NCBI GenBank assembly: GCA_021847125.1
Contig: JAJZUK010000101.1
Span: forward strand, 1-5,608
From: Pseudomonadota bacterium
GTDB lineage: Bacteria; Pseudomonadota; Gammaproteobacteria; Burkholderiales; SG8-39
Direction: 5' to 3'
DNA length: 5,608 nucleotides
The notes beneath the pieces were generated by a model that did no database searches, was not told where the DNA came from, and worked only from the letters and a program-made list of their open reading frames with translations. The translations under genes and the position numbers were made by a program. Shown here piece after piece: positions 1 through 5,608 of the stretch; the first letter of the stretch is position 1; every line of letters starts with the position of its first letter.

Positions 1-857
1 GTTTTGCCTATCTTCCCAGCCTGTCGGCGCTGGCCTCGCAGCGGCTTTACCCGAAGCAAGTCAGCGCTCCGCGGCAGGAGTTCACGGCGTTTGCCGATCC
101 CGTGTTTGCGCCGCCGGCCGGCCAGGGCTATTCGCCCGCAACGCGCACGGCGCTCGCGCTGCTCGCCAATAACTACCGCGTCGACCGCAACGGCCTGCCC
201 GATATTCCGCGCCTGAAGGAAACGGCAGACGAGGCGCGCAGCATCGCCAGGATACTGGGCGACGACCGCCACCTGTACATCGGCAGTGCGGCACAGGAGA
301 AAATGGCCAAATCGGGTGCGCTGCGCAACAGCCTTTACGTGCTGTTTGCCACCCACGGCTTTCTCGGCGGCGAATTCCTGCCCGGCAGCGAGCCGGCAGG
401 AGAGCGTGCGACCGGCGCGCCGCGTACGAAAATCAGCGCCCAGCCTTCGCTTGCGCTGACCCTGGTGGGCGACCTCGGCGGCGAGGACGGCATGCTCACC
501 ATGAAGGAAGTGATCGAAGACGTCGAACTCAATGCCGATCTGGTGGCCCTGTCGGCCTGCAATACTGCGGGCGATACGGCCGAGGCCAACAACGGCGAGG
601 GTTTCGCCGGCTTGACGCGCGCGTTCATGTTCGCCGGCGCGAAGAGCCTGCTGGTCTCGCACTGGAGCGTGGACAGCCTGTCGACCGAAGCGCTGATGAC
701 CTCCACTTTCCGCAACATCAAGCGCGGCGAACCTGCGCTCAATGCCGTGAGCGACGCCCAGCGCGAGCTCAGCGGCGGCAGCTACACCAACGGGCAGTAT
801 CACTTTTCGCGCAGCAATCCGTTTTTCTGGGCTGCGTTTGTCTACGTAGGGGAATGA
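1..857 (+). CDS. CHAT-domain cysteine protease, C-terminal part (5' end outside window)
   Basis: The frame is open from the window edge (first full codon at 3) to the TGA at 855-857, giving 284 visible residues with no start codon needed. It covers essentially one whole CHAT domain, a caspase/separase-like peptidase fold. Visible landmarks, counted from the first full codon, are the YLPSLSAL motif at about residues 3-10, a FADPVF strand, an LPDIPRLKETADEA stretch (the usual LP..rrE helix), FATHGF with the presumed catalytic His118 (bases 354-356), and LSACNTA with the presumed nucleophile Cys186 (558-560). These are followed by GFAGLTRAFMFAGAKSLLVSHWSVD and a terminal NPFFWAAFVYVGE. Both dyad residues are intact, so the domain looks active. 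In related proteins a TPR array precedes CHAT; that part, and any signal peptide, would lie upstream of the window, so the cellular location is unknown. The stop overlaps the start of the cyclase gene, which points to one operon. The family call is strong; substrate and trigger are unknown. Confidence 0.93.
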   Translation, partial: FAYLPSLSALASQRLYPKQVSAPRQEFTAFADPVFAPPAGQGYSPATRTALALLANNYRVDRNGLPDIPRLKETADEARSIARILGDDRHLYIGSAAQEKMAKSGALRNSLYVLFATHGFLGGEFLPGSEPAGERATGAPRTKISAQPSLALTLVGDLGGEDGMLTMKEVIEDVELNADLVALSACNTAGDTAEANNGEGFAGLTRAFMFAGAKSLLVSHWSVDSLSTEALMTSTFRNIKRGEPALNAVSDAQRELSGGSYTNGQYHFSRSNPFFWAAFVYVGE

Positions 858-859
858 TG
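848..859 (+). promoter_or_regulatory. Ribosome binding site and ATGATGA start/stop overlap
   Basis: AGGGGA (848-853) lies inside the last codons of the CHAT gene and is followed directly by ATGATGA (854-860). The CHAT stop TGA (855-857) overlaps both possible cyclase start codons. The second ATG (857) sits about three bases from the purine run and is better spaced than the first (854), which almost abuts it. The two starts differ by one methionine only. This arrangement is typical of translational coupling. Confidence 0.6.
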
Positions 860-2767
860 ACCGACGCGCCGAGCCTGTCGTTCCGCCTGCGCGGGCTGTG
901 GCGCTTCGCGCTGGTGGTGATCGTGGCCTTCGGCAGCAGCGAGGCGATGACGCGGCTGGGGTGGATGCAGCCGCTGGAGGATGTGTATTACGACTATTGG
1001 CACCAGTTCGCGGGCAAGCGGCGCGATGCGCAGCATACCGCGGTGGTCGCCGTGGACGAGCAGACGCTGGATCTGTACAAGGACGATCCGCTCGCATTCT
1101 GGCAGCCTCATTTCGCGCAGGCAATGGACACGCTCACGCGCGCGGGCGTGAAAGTCATCGGCCTGGATTACCTGTACCAGGTCAGCGCCGAGGATTGGTT
1201 GAAGAAACTCAATTTGCCTGGCAACGACAGCAGTCGCAGCTACGACTCGCCGTTTCGCGCCCAGCTCGCGGCGGGCAACAAGATACTCATCACGCAACTG
1301 GTCGAATTGCCCAACGGGGACGGAAGGCTGCTGCTGCCGCCGCGCGACCACTTGTATCTGCTGCCGCAAGGCATCAACGACCTGGGCATCGCCAACCTGG
1401 ACCCGGACGACGACAATTCGGTGCGGCGCTTCCTGCCGGTGTTCGATCCCGATCCGGGCAAGCCGGCCGTGGGGTTCGCGACCCAGCTCGCGCTGCGTGC
1501 GGCCGAGCTCGATCCTACGCTGGCCGAATGGAACATCGCCGGCGTGAAGGTCGAGCGCGAGGCGCGGCCGCGGCTGATCGGCTATGTCGGCCCGCCGGGG
1601 ACCATCCCCACGGTGTCGATGAGCAAACTGTTGCAGCCCGATGCACTGGCCGATCCCGAGGTGCAGCAATTGAAGGGCCGCGTGGTGATCATCGCCGCCA
1701 ACGACCGCGGCACGCAGGACCGGCATCCGAGCCCCTATTCGCGCGCGATTTTCAGCAAGCAGAGCGACCAGATGGTAGGCGGCGAGATTCACGCCAACAT
1801 CGTCGAGACCCTGCTCACCGGTCATTATCCGCGCCAGCTGCCGCTGGCGGCGCAATGGCTTTATGTGCTCGCGCTGGTCTCGCTTGCGGCCTTGCTCTAT
1901 TTGCGCCTGCACCCGGCCGGCGGCTTGGCCGCGGCGCTGCTGCTGAGTCTGCTTTGCCTGGTGCCGGCCTGGTTCATGTTTCTGCACGACTGGCTGCTGC
2001 CTGCGGGCAGGATGCAGGTCGCGCTGGGCATCGGTTTTCTGACTACGCTCGGTCTGCGCCTGACCGGGGAGGAGCGCGAGCGCGCGCGACTGAAAAAAAT
2101 GTTCGGCCGTTACGTCTCGGACGATGTGGTCAAGCTGCTGACCGAGGGCGAGCGGCCGGACCTCGCGGGCGAGTCGGTGCAGGTGACGGTGCTGTTCTCC
2201 GACATACGCAATTTCACCACCATCTCGGAGAAACTCGACGCGCACGAAGTGGTGGAAATGCTCAATGCCTATTTCAGCCGCACCACCGAGCCTATTTTGG
2301 CCGAAGGCGGAATGGTGAACAAATTCATCGGCGACGCGGTAATGGCGATCTTCGGTTCGCCGGTGCGCCACCCGGACCACGCGCGGCGCGCCTTGCGCGC
2401 GGCGCTGCAGATGGCGCGCGAAGCCGACGACTTCAAACAGTGGATGCGCGAACGCTTTCCCGACCGCGGTCTGCCCGAATTCGCCATCGGCATAGGCGTG
2501 CACAGCGGCGAGGCGGTGATCGGCGACATCGGTTCGGTCAAGCGCACCGAGTTCACTGCGATCGGCGATACCGTCAATGCGGCCTCCCGCTTGGAGGGCG
2601 TGACCAAGGAGATGCAGTGCGTGCTGGTTGCGAGCAAGGCCTGCGTAGCCGCGGCAGGCGCGGGGGTCGTCAAGGGCAAGCAGCAAACGATCAAGGTCAA
2701 GGGCAAGGACGAACCGATAGAAGTGTTCGAGATACTGGGACTGGACCCTGCAGCGGCTGCCGGCTGA
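854..2767 (+). CDS. CHASE2-domain class III adenylate cyclase, membrane-bound
   Basis: This 637-residue protein should convert ATP to cAMP in the cytoplasm in response to an extracytoplasmic signal. An N-terminal hydrophobic segment (about 16-30) is followed by a CHASE2-type sensor region (about 45-325; VVAVDEQTLD, VIGLDYLY, RVVIIAANDRGTQD and GGEIHANIVETLL are typical). Three membrane segments follow at about 332-351, 355-376 and 385-403. A charged helical linker (EERERARLKKMFGRYVSDDVVKLL in outline, 406-429) leads to the catalytic domain (about 440-628). Key residues are all present: metal-binding Asp450 (FSDIRNF) and Asp494 (FIGDAVMAIFG), adenine-selecting Lys490 (VNKFIGD) and Asp572 (AIGDTVNAASRLE), and transition-state Asn575 and Arg579. 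The Lys/Asp pair argues for ATP rather than GTP. The length is usual for the family. The start at 854 or 857 is set by the overlap with the CHAT gene. No clear terminator follows. The ligand of CHASE2 is unknown. Family call very secure; ATP specificity is inferred from residues. Confidence 0.95.
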   Translation: MMTDAPSLSFRLRGLWRFALVVIVAFGSSEAMTRLGWMQPLEDVYYDYWHQFAGKRRDAQHTAVVAVDEQTLDLYKDDPLAFWQPHFAQAMDTLTRAGVKVIGLDYLYQVSAEDWLKKLNLPGNDSSRSYDSPFRAQLAAGNKILITQLVELPNGDGRLLLPPRDHLYLLPQGINDLGIANLDPDDDNSVRRFLPVFDPDPGKPAVGFATQLALRAAELDPTLAEWNIAGVKVEREARPRLIGYVGPPGTIPTVSMSKLLQPDALADPEVQQLKGRVVIIAANDRGTQDRHPSPYSRAIFSKQSDQMVGGEIHANIVETLLTGHYPRQLPLAAQWLYVLALVSLAALLYLRLHPAGGLAAALLLSLLCLVPAWFMFLHDWLLPAGRMQVALGIGFLTTLGLRLTGEERERARLKKMFGRYVSDDVVKLLTEGERPDLAGESVQVTVLFSDIRNFTTISEKLDAHEVVEMLNAYFSRTTEPILAEGGMVNKFIGDAVMAIFGSPVRHPDHARRALRAALQMAREADDFKQWMRERFPDRGLPEFAIGIGVHSGEAVIGDIGSVKRTEFTAIGDTVNAASRLEGVTKEMQCVLVASKACVAAAGAGVVKGKQQTIKVKGKDEPIEVFEILGLDPAAAAG

Positions 2768-2816
2768 GGCCAATGCTTGGATATCTGCCGCAGGCATCGC
2801 GCGGTCCAAATGAAGT

Positions 2817-2846
2817 GTGACAAAGTACCTGGGAAACGGGTATAAA
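2817..2846 (+). promoter_or_regulatory. Predicted sigma-70-type promoter for the exported FecR-like gene
   Basis: GTGACA (2817-2822, five of six matches to TTGACA) and TATAAA (2841-2846, five of six matches to TATAAT) are separated by 18 bases. Transcription would begin near 2853, leaving a leader of about 48 bases before the ATG at 2901. The 49 bases between the cyclase stop and this promoter show no convincing terminator, so the downstream gene could be transcribed both from here and by read-through from the cyclase. Confidence 0.6.
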
Positions 2847-2884
2847 AGCGTCTAGAGTGAAACGTCAAGCGGCGATAATAATCC

Positions 2885-2893
2885 GGAGGGAGG
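2885..2893 (+). promoter_or_regulatory. Strong Shine-Dalgarno sequence
   Basis: The doubled purine run GGAGGGAGG ends seven bases before the ATG at 2901. It is by far the strongest ribosome binding site in the window and fixes the start of the exported protein. It suggests high translation relative to its neighbours. Confidence 0.8.
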
Positions 2894-2900
2894 TCTCCAA

Positions 2901-3557
2901 ATGAATCTGCTCAAATCGGTCGTTGCGGCCGTGATGCTGGGCGCAGCCGTGACGGCGGGTGCCCAATCGAGTGACGTAGGCCTGGTCAACCAGCTCTCGG
3001 GCGACGTCGGTTATGCCGGCCAGGGCAACACCCAATCCAAGGCGCAGGCGTTCATGAAAGTGCGCGAGGGCGATCGGTTCACCCTGGCTGCGGGCGCGCA
3101 GCTGCGTCTGGTGTATTTCAACGGCAGCCGCCAGGAAAACTGGAAGGGGCCCGCGAGCTTCAAGGCCGGGACCCGGCAAAGCGAAGGCCTGAGCGGCCAA
3201 GCGGCGGACGCGGGACAGTTGCCCTCGGGTGTGGCGCAGAAGATCGCCCAAGTGCCTAACCTGGTGCAAATTGCAAAACTGGGTCGCTCCGGCGGTATCG
3301 CCGTGCGCGGCGGCGGCAAGCCCGGGCGCCTGAATTCGGAACAGCAGGCCGAAGTGAGCCAGGCCAAGGCGACCTACGCGCAAATGCGCCGGACTGCGTC
3401 GGAAGAGGACATTACGCCCGAACTCTATTACTACTCGGTGCTGCAGGATCACCTGCTGTATGGCGAAATGAAGAGCGTGACCGACGAGATGCTCAAGCGC
3501 CAGCCGAACAATCCCGAGGCGCAGGAATTGGCCGCTTACGTGAAAAGCCGCATTTAG
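2901..3557 (+). CDS. Exported FecR-domain-like protein with TPR-like C-terminus
   Basis: The product has 218 residues. Residues 1-21 form a clear Sec signal peptide: Lys5, a hydrophobic core, and an A-G-A site with cleavage predicted before Gln22. No lipobox cysteine is visible, so a soluble periplasmic or secreted protein is expected. Residues about 26-90 read like a FecR domain: GLVNQLSGDVGY, then KVREGDRFTLAAGAQLRLVYFNGS and a GPASFKAG turn, as in the usual pattern of G-V..G-V, a Gd..tg..s strand, f.dGs and a P.s turn. Residues about 95-150 are Gly/Ala/Gln-rich and probably flexible. Residues about 172-216 look helical with a PNNPEAQE turn, like a single TPR hairpin. There is no transmembrane anchor or sigma-regulatory N-terminus, so it is not a classical FecR anti-sigma factor. 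It follows the CHASE2 cyclase on the same strand with its own promoter, which suggests a sensory or scaffolding partner. The FecR assignment rests on pattern reading and is moderate; export is well supported. Confidence 0.8.
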   Translation: MNLLKSVVAAVMLGAAVTAGAQSSDVGLVNQLSGDVGYAGQGNTQSKAQAFMKVREGDRFTLAAGAQLRLVYFNGSRQENWKGPASFKAGTRQSEGLSGQAADAGQLPSGVAQKIAQVPNLVQIAKLGRSGGIAVRGGGKPGRLNSEQQAEVSQAKATYAQMRRTASEEDITPELYYYSVLQDHLLYGEMKSVTDEMLKRQPNNPEAQELAAYVKSRI

Positions 3558-3581
3558 CGCATTCCTGGCGAGCGGGACCGC

Positions 3582-3609
3582 AGGGGCGCGCAAGCGCCCC
3601 TTTCCTTTT
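3582..3609 (+). terminator. Rho-independent terminator after the FecR-like gene
   Basis: GGGGCGC (3583-3589) pairs perfectly with GCGCCCC (3594-3600) around a GCAA tetraloop of the stable GNRA type. A3582 and T3601 can extend the stem to eight pairs. A T-rich tail (TTTCCTTTT, 3601-3609) follows. It lies 24 bases past the stop codon at 3557 and separates the signalling cassette from earP. Confidence 0.85.
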
Positions 3610-3658
3610 GCGCCGGGCGCATAATCGCGCCGGTCAGGTTCGACTCTAATCGGGGCTA

Positions 3659-4813
3659 ATGCCGTCCATGCGCAGCTGGGACATTTTCTGCAACGTGGTC
3701 GACAACTACGGCGACATCGGCGTCAGCTGGCGTCTGGCGCGGCAGTTGGCGGCCGAGCACGGTCTGCGCGTGCGTTTGTGGGTCGATGATCTTGCGCGCC
3801 TCGCCAAGCTTTGCCCCGATGTAGTCCCTGGCCGGGATCAGCAACTCGCCCGCGGTGTGGAAGTCGGGTGGTGGCGCGAGCCCTTTCCCGCGCTCGAGCC
3901 TGCCGACGTCGTGGTCGAAGCATTCGCCTGCAATCCACCGGCGAGCTATGTCGCGGCGATGGCGGCGCGTCAGCCCAAACCGGCTTGGATCAATCTCGAA
4001 TATCTGAGCGCCGAAGATTGGGTACTTGGTTGCCACGGCCTGCCTTCGCCGCATCCGTCCCTGCCGCTGGTGAAGCACTTCTACTTTCCGGGATTCGTCG
4101 CCGGCACCGGCGGCCTGCTCGCGGAGCGCGATCTGGTACAGGCGCGCGAGCGGTTTCAGACCTCGGCGCAGGAGCAGGCGCGATTCTGGGAGGAACTGGG
4201 CGTACCTGCGCCCGGCGCGGGAGAACTGCAGGTTTCCCTGTTCTGCTATCCGCACGCGGGCATCGGCGGCTTGTTGCAGGCCTGGGCGGGCGGCGGATTG
4301 CCCGTGCGCTGCATGGTGCCGGAGGGGACCGCGACCGCAGCCTTGGCGGAGTTCTTCGGCGGGGCAAGCCTGGCGCCCGGCGCAGTCCTGCATAAGGACT
4401 GCCTCGAAGTGCGGGTTTTCCCATTCCTAGAGCAGGACCGCTACGACCGCCTGTTGTGGGCCTGCGACCTCAATCTCGTGCGCGGTGAGGATTCCTTCGT
4501 GCGCGCGCAATGGGCGGCGCGGCCGCTGCTGTGGCATATCTATCCGCAACAGGAGAGCGCGCACTGGCCCAAGCTGCAGGCTTTTCTCGGCTTATATTGC
4601 CAGGGGATGGGGCCGGATCTGGGCGCGTCGGTCGCTGCATTGTGGCAGGCCTGGAACCGAGGCGAAGCGGCCGGGGTCGAATCCGCCTGGCCAGGTTTCC
4701 GGGCCCACGGGCCGGAGCTGCAGGCACATGCGCGGCGCTGGGCAGGGGGCTTGGCGGCCAGCGGAAATCTCGCAAACGGACTTGCGCAGTTTTGCGAAAA
4801 TTTGTTAAAATAG
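3659..4813 (+). CDS. earP: EF-P arginine rhamnosyltransferase EarP
   Basis: EarP is an inverting GT-B glycosyltransferase (family GT104) that moves rhamnose from dTDP-beta-L-rhamnose to Arg32 of elongation factor P in the cytoplasm. The 384 residues match the family's usual length. The N-terminal signature SWDIFCNVVDNYGDIGVSWR (6-25) holds the two aspartates (Asp15 and Asp19 here) that correspond to those reported as essential in studied EarP proteins. The C-terminal domain carries the donor-binding block LVRGEDSFVRAQWA (273-286, with Glu277) followed by LWHIYPQQ (291-298). All expected motifs are intact. The start at 3659 is used because the frame opens there; the ATG at 3668 (Met4) is an equally good alternative, and neither has a well-spaced Shine-Dalgarno (GGGG at 3652-3655). 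No convincing promoter was found in the 49 bases after the upstream terminator. It lies 44 bases before its substrate gene efp, the arrangement typical of Arg32-type systems. Confidence 0.96.
   Translation: MPSMRSWDIFCNVVDNYGDIGVSWRLARQLAAEHGLRVRLWVDDLARLAKLCPDVVPGRDQQLARGVEVGWWREPFPALEPADVVVEAFACNPPASYVAAMAARQPKPAWINLEYLSAEDWVLGCHGLPSPHPSLPLVKHFYFPGFVAGTGGLLAERDLVQARERFQTSAQEQARFWEELGVPAPGAGELQVSLFCYPHAGIGGLLQAWAGGGLPVRCMVPEGTATAALAEFFGGASLAPGAVLHKDCLEVRVFPFLEQDRYDRLLWACDLNLVRGEDSFVRAQWAARPLLWHIYPQQESAHWPKLQAFLGLYCQGMGPDLGASVAALWQAWNRGEAAGVESAWPGFRAHGPELQAHARRWAGGLAASGNLANGLAQFCENLLK
4782..4811 (+). promoter_or_regulatory. Predicted extended -10 promoter for efp, inside the end of earP
   Basis: TAAAAT (4806-4811, five of six matches to the -10 consensus) is preceded by TG at 4803-4804, which makes an extended -10 element. 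A weak -35 (TTGCGC, 4782-4787) lies 18 bases upstream. Transcription would start near 4818. The surrounding 4790-4825 stretch is strikingly AT-rich for this window. It would let efp be expressed above the level of earP, which fits an abundant translation factor and a catalytic modifying enzyme. Confidence 0.55.
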
Positions 4814-4830
4814 AACGTTTTAGACATCCT

Positions 4831-4842
4831 CTAACCGGTTAG
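4831..4842. repeat. Perfect 12-bp palindrome in the efp leader
   Basis: CTAACCGGTTAG is a perfect inverted repeat between the predicted efp promoter and the efp start. Flanking TCC and GGA allow a slightly longer imperfect hairpin with a two-base bulge. Its right end overlaps AGGA (4841-4844), the only Shine-Dalgarno-like sequence before the efp ATG, which is 13 bases from the start and so poorly spaced. It could be an operator or an RNA element, but a six-base half-site also arises by chance. Confidence 0.35.
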
Positions 4843-4857
4843 GACGACAGACTAGAT

Positions 4858-5412
4858 ATGAAGATCGCACAAGAACTCCGCGCGGGCAATGTGATCATGC
4901 TCGGAAACGACCCGATGGTGGTGCAGAAGGCCGAATTCAGCAAGTCCGGCCGCAACGCATCCGTGGTGAAAATGAAACTGAAGAATCTGCTCTCCGAGTC
5001 GATCAGCGAAAACGTATACAAGGCCGACGAGAAGTTCGATATCGTCGTGCTCGAGCGCAAGCAATCCACCTATTCGTACTTCGCCGATCCGATGTACGTG
5101 TTCATGGACGCCGACTACAACCAGTTCGAAGTCGAAAAAGAAAACATGGGCGAGGGCATCAATTTCCTCGAAGACGGCATGCAGTGCGAGGTTGTGTTTT
5201 ACGATGACCGTGCGATATCGGTCGAATTGCCGAATACCGTGGTGCGCGAGATCCTCTACACCGAACCCGCCGTGCGCGGCGACACTTCGGGCAAGGTGCT
5301 GAAACCGGCGAAAATCAACACGGGTTTTTCGGTGCAGGTACCGCTGTTCTGCGCTACCGGCGACAAGATCGAGATCGACACCCGCACCGGCGAGTACAAG
5401 CGCCGGGTCTGA
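4858..5412 (+). CDS. efp: Translation elongation factor P, Arg32 type
   Basis: EF-P binds between the ribosomal P and E sites and restores peptide-bond formation at polyproline stalls. The 184 residues cover the whole family length: a KOW-like N-domain (about 1-63), a central OB domain (about 66-126) and a C-terminal OB domain (about 129-184). The C-terminal signature is intact ([19 protein letters not shown], then [20 protein letters not shown]). The modification loop reads KSGRNAS with Arg32 at the tip. Lysine there would indicate EpmA-type beta-lysylation; arginine indicates rhamnosylation by EarP, whose gene lies immediately upstream. The start matches the conserved [12 protein letters not shown] beginning. 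The Shine-Dalgarno is weak (AGGA, 13 bases away). A terminator follows directly. Confidence 0.98.
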   Translation: MKIAQELRAGNVIMLGNDPMVVQKAEFSKSGRNASVVKMKLKNLLSESISENVYKADEKFDIVVLERKQSTYSYFADPMYVFMDADYNQFEVEKENMGEGINFLEDGMQCEVVFYDDRAISVELPNTVVREILYTEPAVRGDTSGKVLKPAKINTGFSVQVPLFCATGDKIEIDTRTGEYKRRV

Positions 5413-5434
5413 GCGCATCAGACGCAGCAGGAAC

Positions 5435-5462
5435 GGGGCGCACACGGCGGCGCCCTTTTTTT
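5435..5462 (+). terminator. Rho-independent terminator after efp
   Basis: GGGCGC (5436-5441) pairs with GCGCCC (5450-5455) across an eight-base loop, and a G-T wobble (5435/5456) can add one pair. A run of seven T (5456-5462) follows at once. The hairpin lies 23 bases after the efp stop. Confidence 0.87.
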
Positions 5463-5522
5463 GCCTTCGGGACGCGCAACGGCGGCGGGAGCGGCGGCCA
5501 CGGTAAATCTGTTCTCGCCGAA

Positions 5523-5608
5523 TTATGCAGCGGCAGCATGGCGGGTGGAGTTTTTTGTCATGAGCAGGTAGTCGAAGACCAGGCGGGTTCTGGCGGCGAG
5601 CCTTCGGG
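5523..5608 (-). CDS. C-terminal fragment of a probable LysR-type transcriptional regulator
   Basis: On the minus strand the frame is open from the window edge to a TAA (complement of 5523-5525), giving 27 full codons. The visible end reads RRLAARTRLVFDYLLMTKNS followed by a short Ala-rich tail. This resembles the end of LysR-type substrate-binding domains, where a conserved R-x-L-x-x-K/R-x-R-x-F-x-D-x-L helix precedes the terminus. It would converge with efp. The fragment is short, so the family call is tentative. The spacer 5463-5522 shows no other feature, and no terminator specific to this gene was seen. Confidence 0.45.
   Translation of the reverse strand, partial: RRLAARTRLVFDYLLMTKNSTRHAAAA

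Noticed and set aside
1..2767. CHAT protease plus cyclase read as an anti-phage system (Craspase-like or Pycsar-like)
   Set aside because: No CRISPR array or gRAMP gene is visible. The cyclase is membrane-bound with a CHASE2 sensor and adenine-selecting residues, unlike the soluble pyrimidine cyclases of Pycsar, and the following gene is an exported protein rather than a nucleotide-activated effector.
842..2809. A 655-codon open frame on the minus strand and a 640-codon frame on the plus strand (898-2820), both overlapping the cyclase
   Set aside because: Both are shadow frames from GC-rich third positions. Their products are rich in Arg, Ala, His and Gln and show no recognisable motif, whereas the cyclase frame holds every expected catalytic residue.
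2816..2831. TGTGA near the -35 of the FecR-like gene as a possible CRP-cAMP site, which would close a feedback loop with the cyclase
   Set aside because: Only one half-site is present. Six bases further on the sequence is ACCTG, not TCACA, so the site is not supported.
2865..3593. A 242-codon minus-strand frame opposite the FecR-like gene
   Set aside because: No recognisable domain, and it runs through the terminator and promoter of the plus-strand gene. The plus-strand frame has a signal peptide and a strong ribosome binding site.
3620..3650. CATAAT (3620-3625) and TCTAAT (3645-3650) as -10 elements for earP
   Set aside because: Neither has a recognisable -35 at 16-18 bases. The second would give an almost leaderless message, which is possible but not supportable from sequence alone.
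3656..4424. Frames opposite and within earP on both strands
   Set aside because: Arg/Pro-rich shadow translations. The earP frame is unmistakable.
5463..5608. Nine-base direct repeat GCCTTCGGG at 5463-5471 and 5600-5608
   Set aside because: Short, GC-rich and without any mobile-element gene between the copies. Most likely chance.

Overview
The window is GC-rich chromosomal DNA from a proteobacterium, most likely a betaproteobacterium. The best evidence is the adjacent earP-efp pair, in which EF-P carries arginine rather than lysine at position 32. Arginine-type EF-P with a linked EarP is known from Betaproteobacteria and some Gammaproteobacteria, and the EF-P sequence reads like the Burkholderiales/Rhodocyclales type. 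The species cannot be named from this sequence alone.

Left part (1-3609): a putative signalling cassette. It opens with the C-terminal part of a CHAT-domain cysteine protease that is cut by the window edge. Its stop codon overlaps the start of a CHASE2-domain class III adenylate cyclase (ATGA overlap), so the two are probably translationally coupled. After a 133-bp gap with a good sigma-70-type promoter and a strong ribosome binding site comes a small exported protein. Its N-terminal half resembles a FecR domain and its C-terminus resembles a TPR. A GC-rich hairpin with a T-rich tail closes this block. A protease, a membrane cyclase with an extracytoplasmic sensor domain and an exported FecR-like protein lie side by side with no other genes between them. 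The reading proposed here is an envelope-sensing cAMP module. The joint function is an inference, not something the sequence proves.

Right part (3610-5462): the EF-P modification block. earP encodes the arginine rhamnosyltransferase and efp its substrate. The 44-bp gap and the 3' end of earP hold a likely extended -10 promoter for efp, followed by a perfect 12-bp palindrome just before the efp start. A hairpin with seven T residues terminates efp. EarP would add rhamnose from dTDP-L-rhamnose to Arg32 of EF-P, which then rescues ribosomes stalled at polyproline stretches.

Right edge (5463-5608): a short spacer, then the last 27 codons of a minus-strand gene whose C-terminus resembles that of LysR-type regulators. 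It converges on efp. No RNA genes, CRISPR arrays, insertion sequences or attachment sites were seen.
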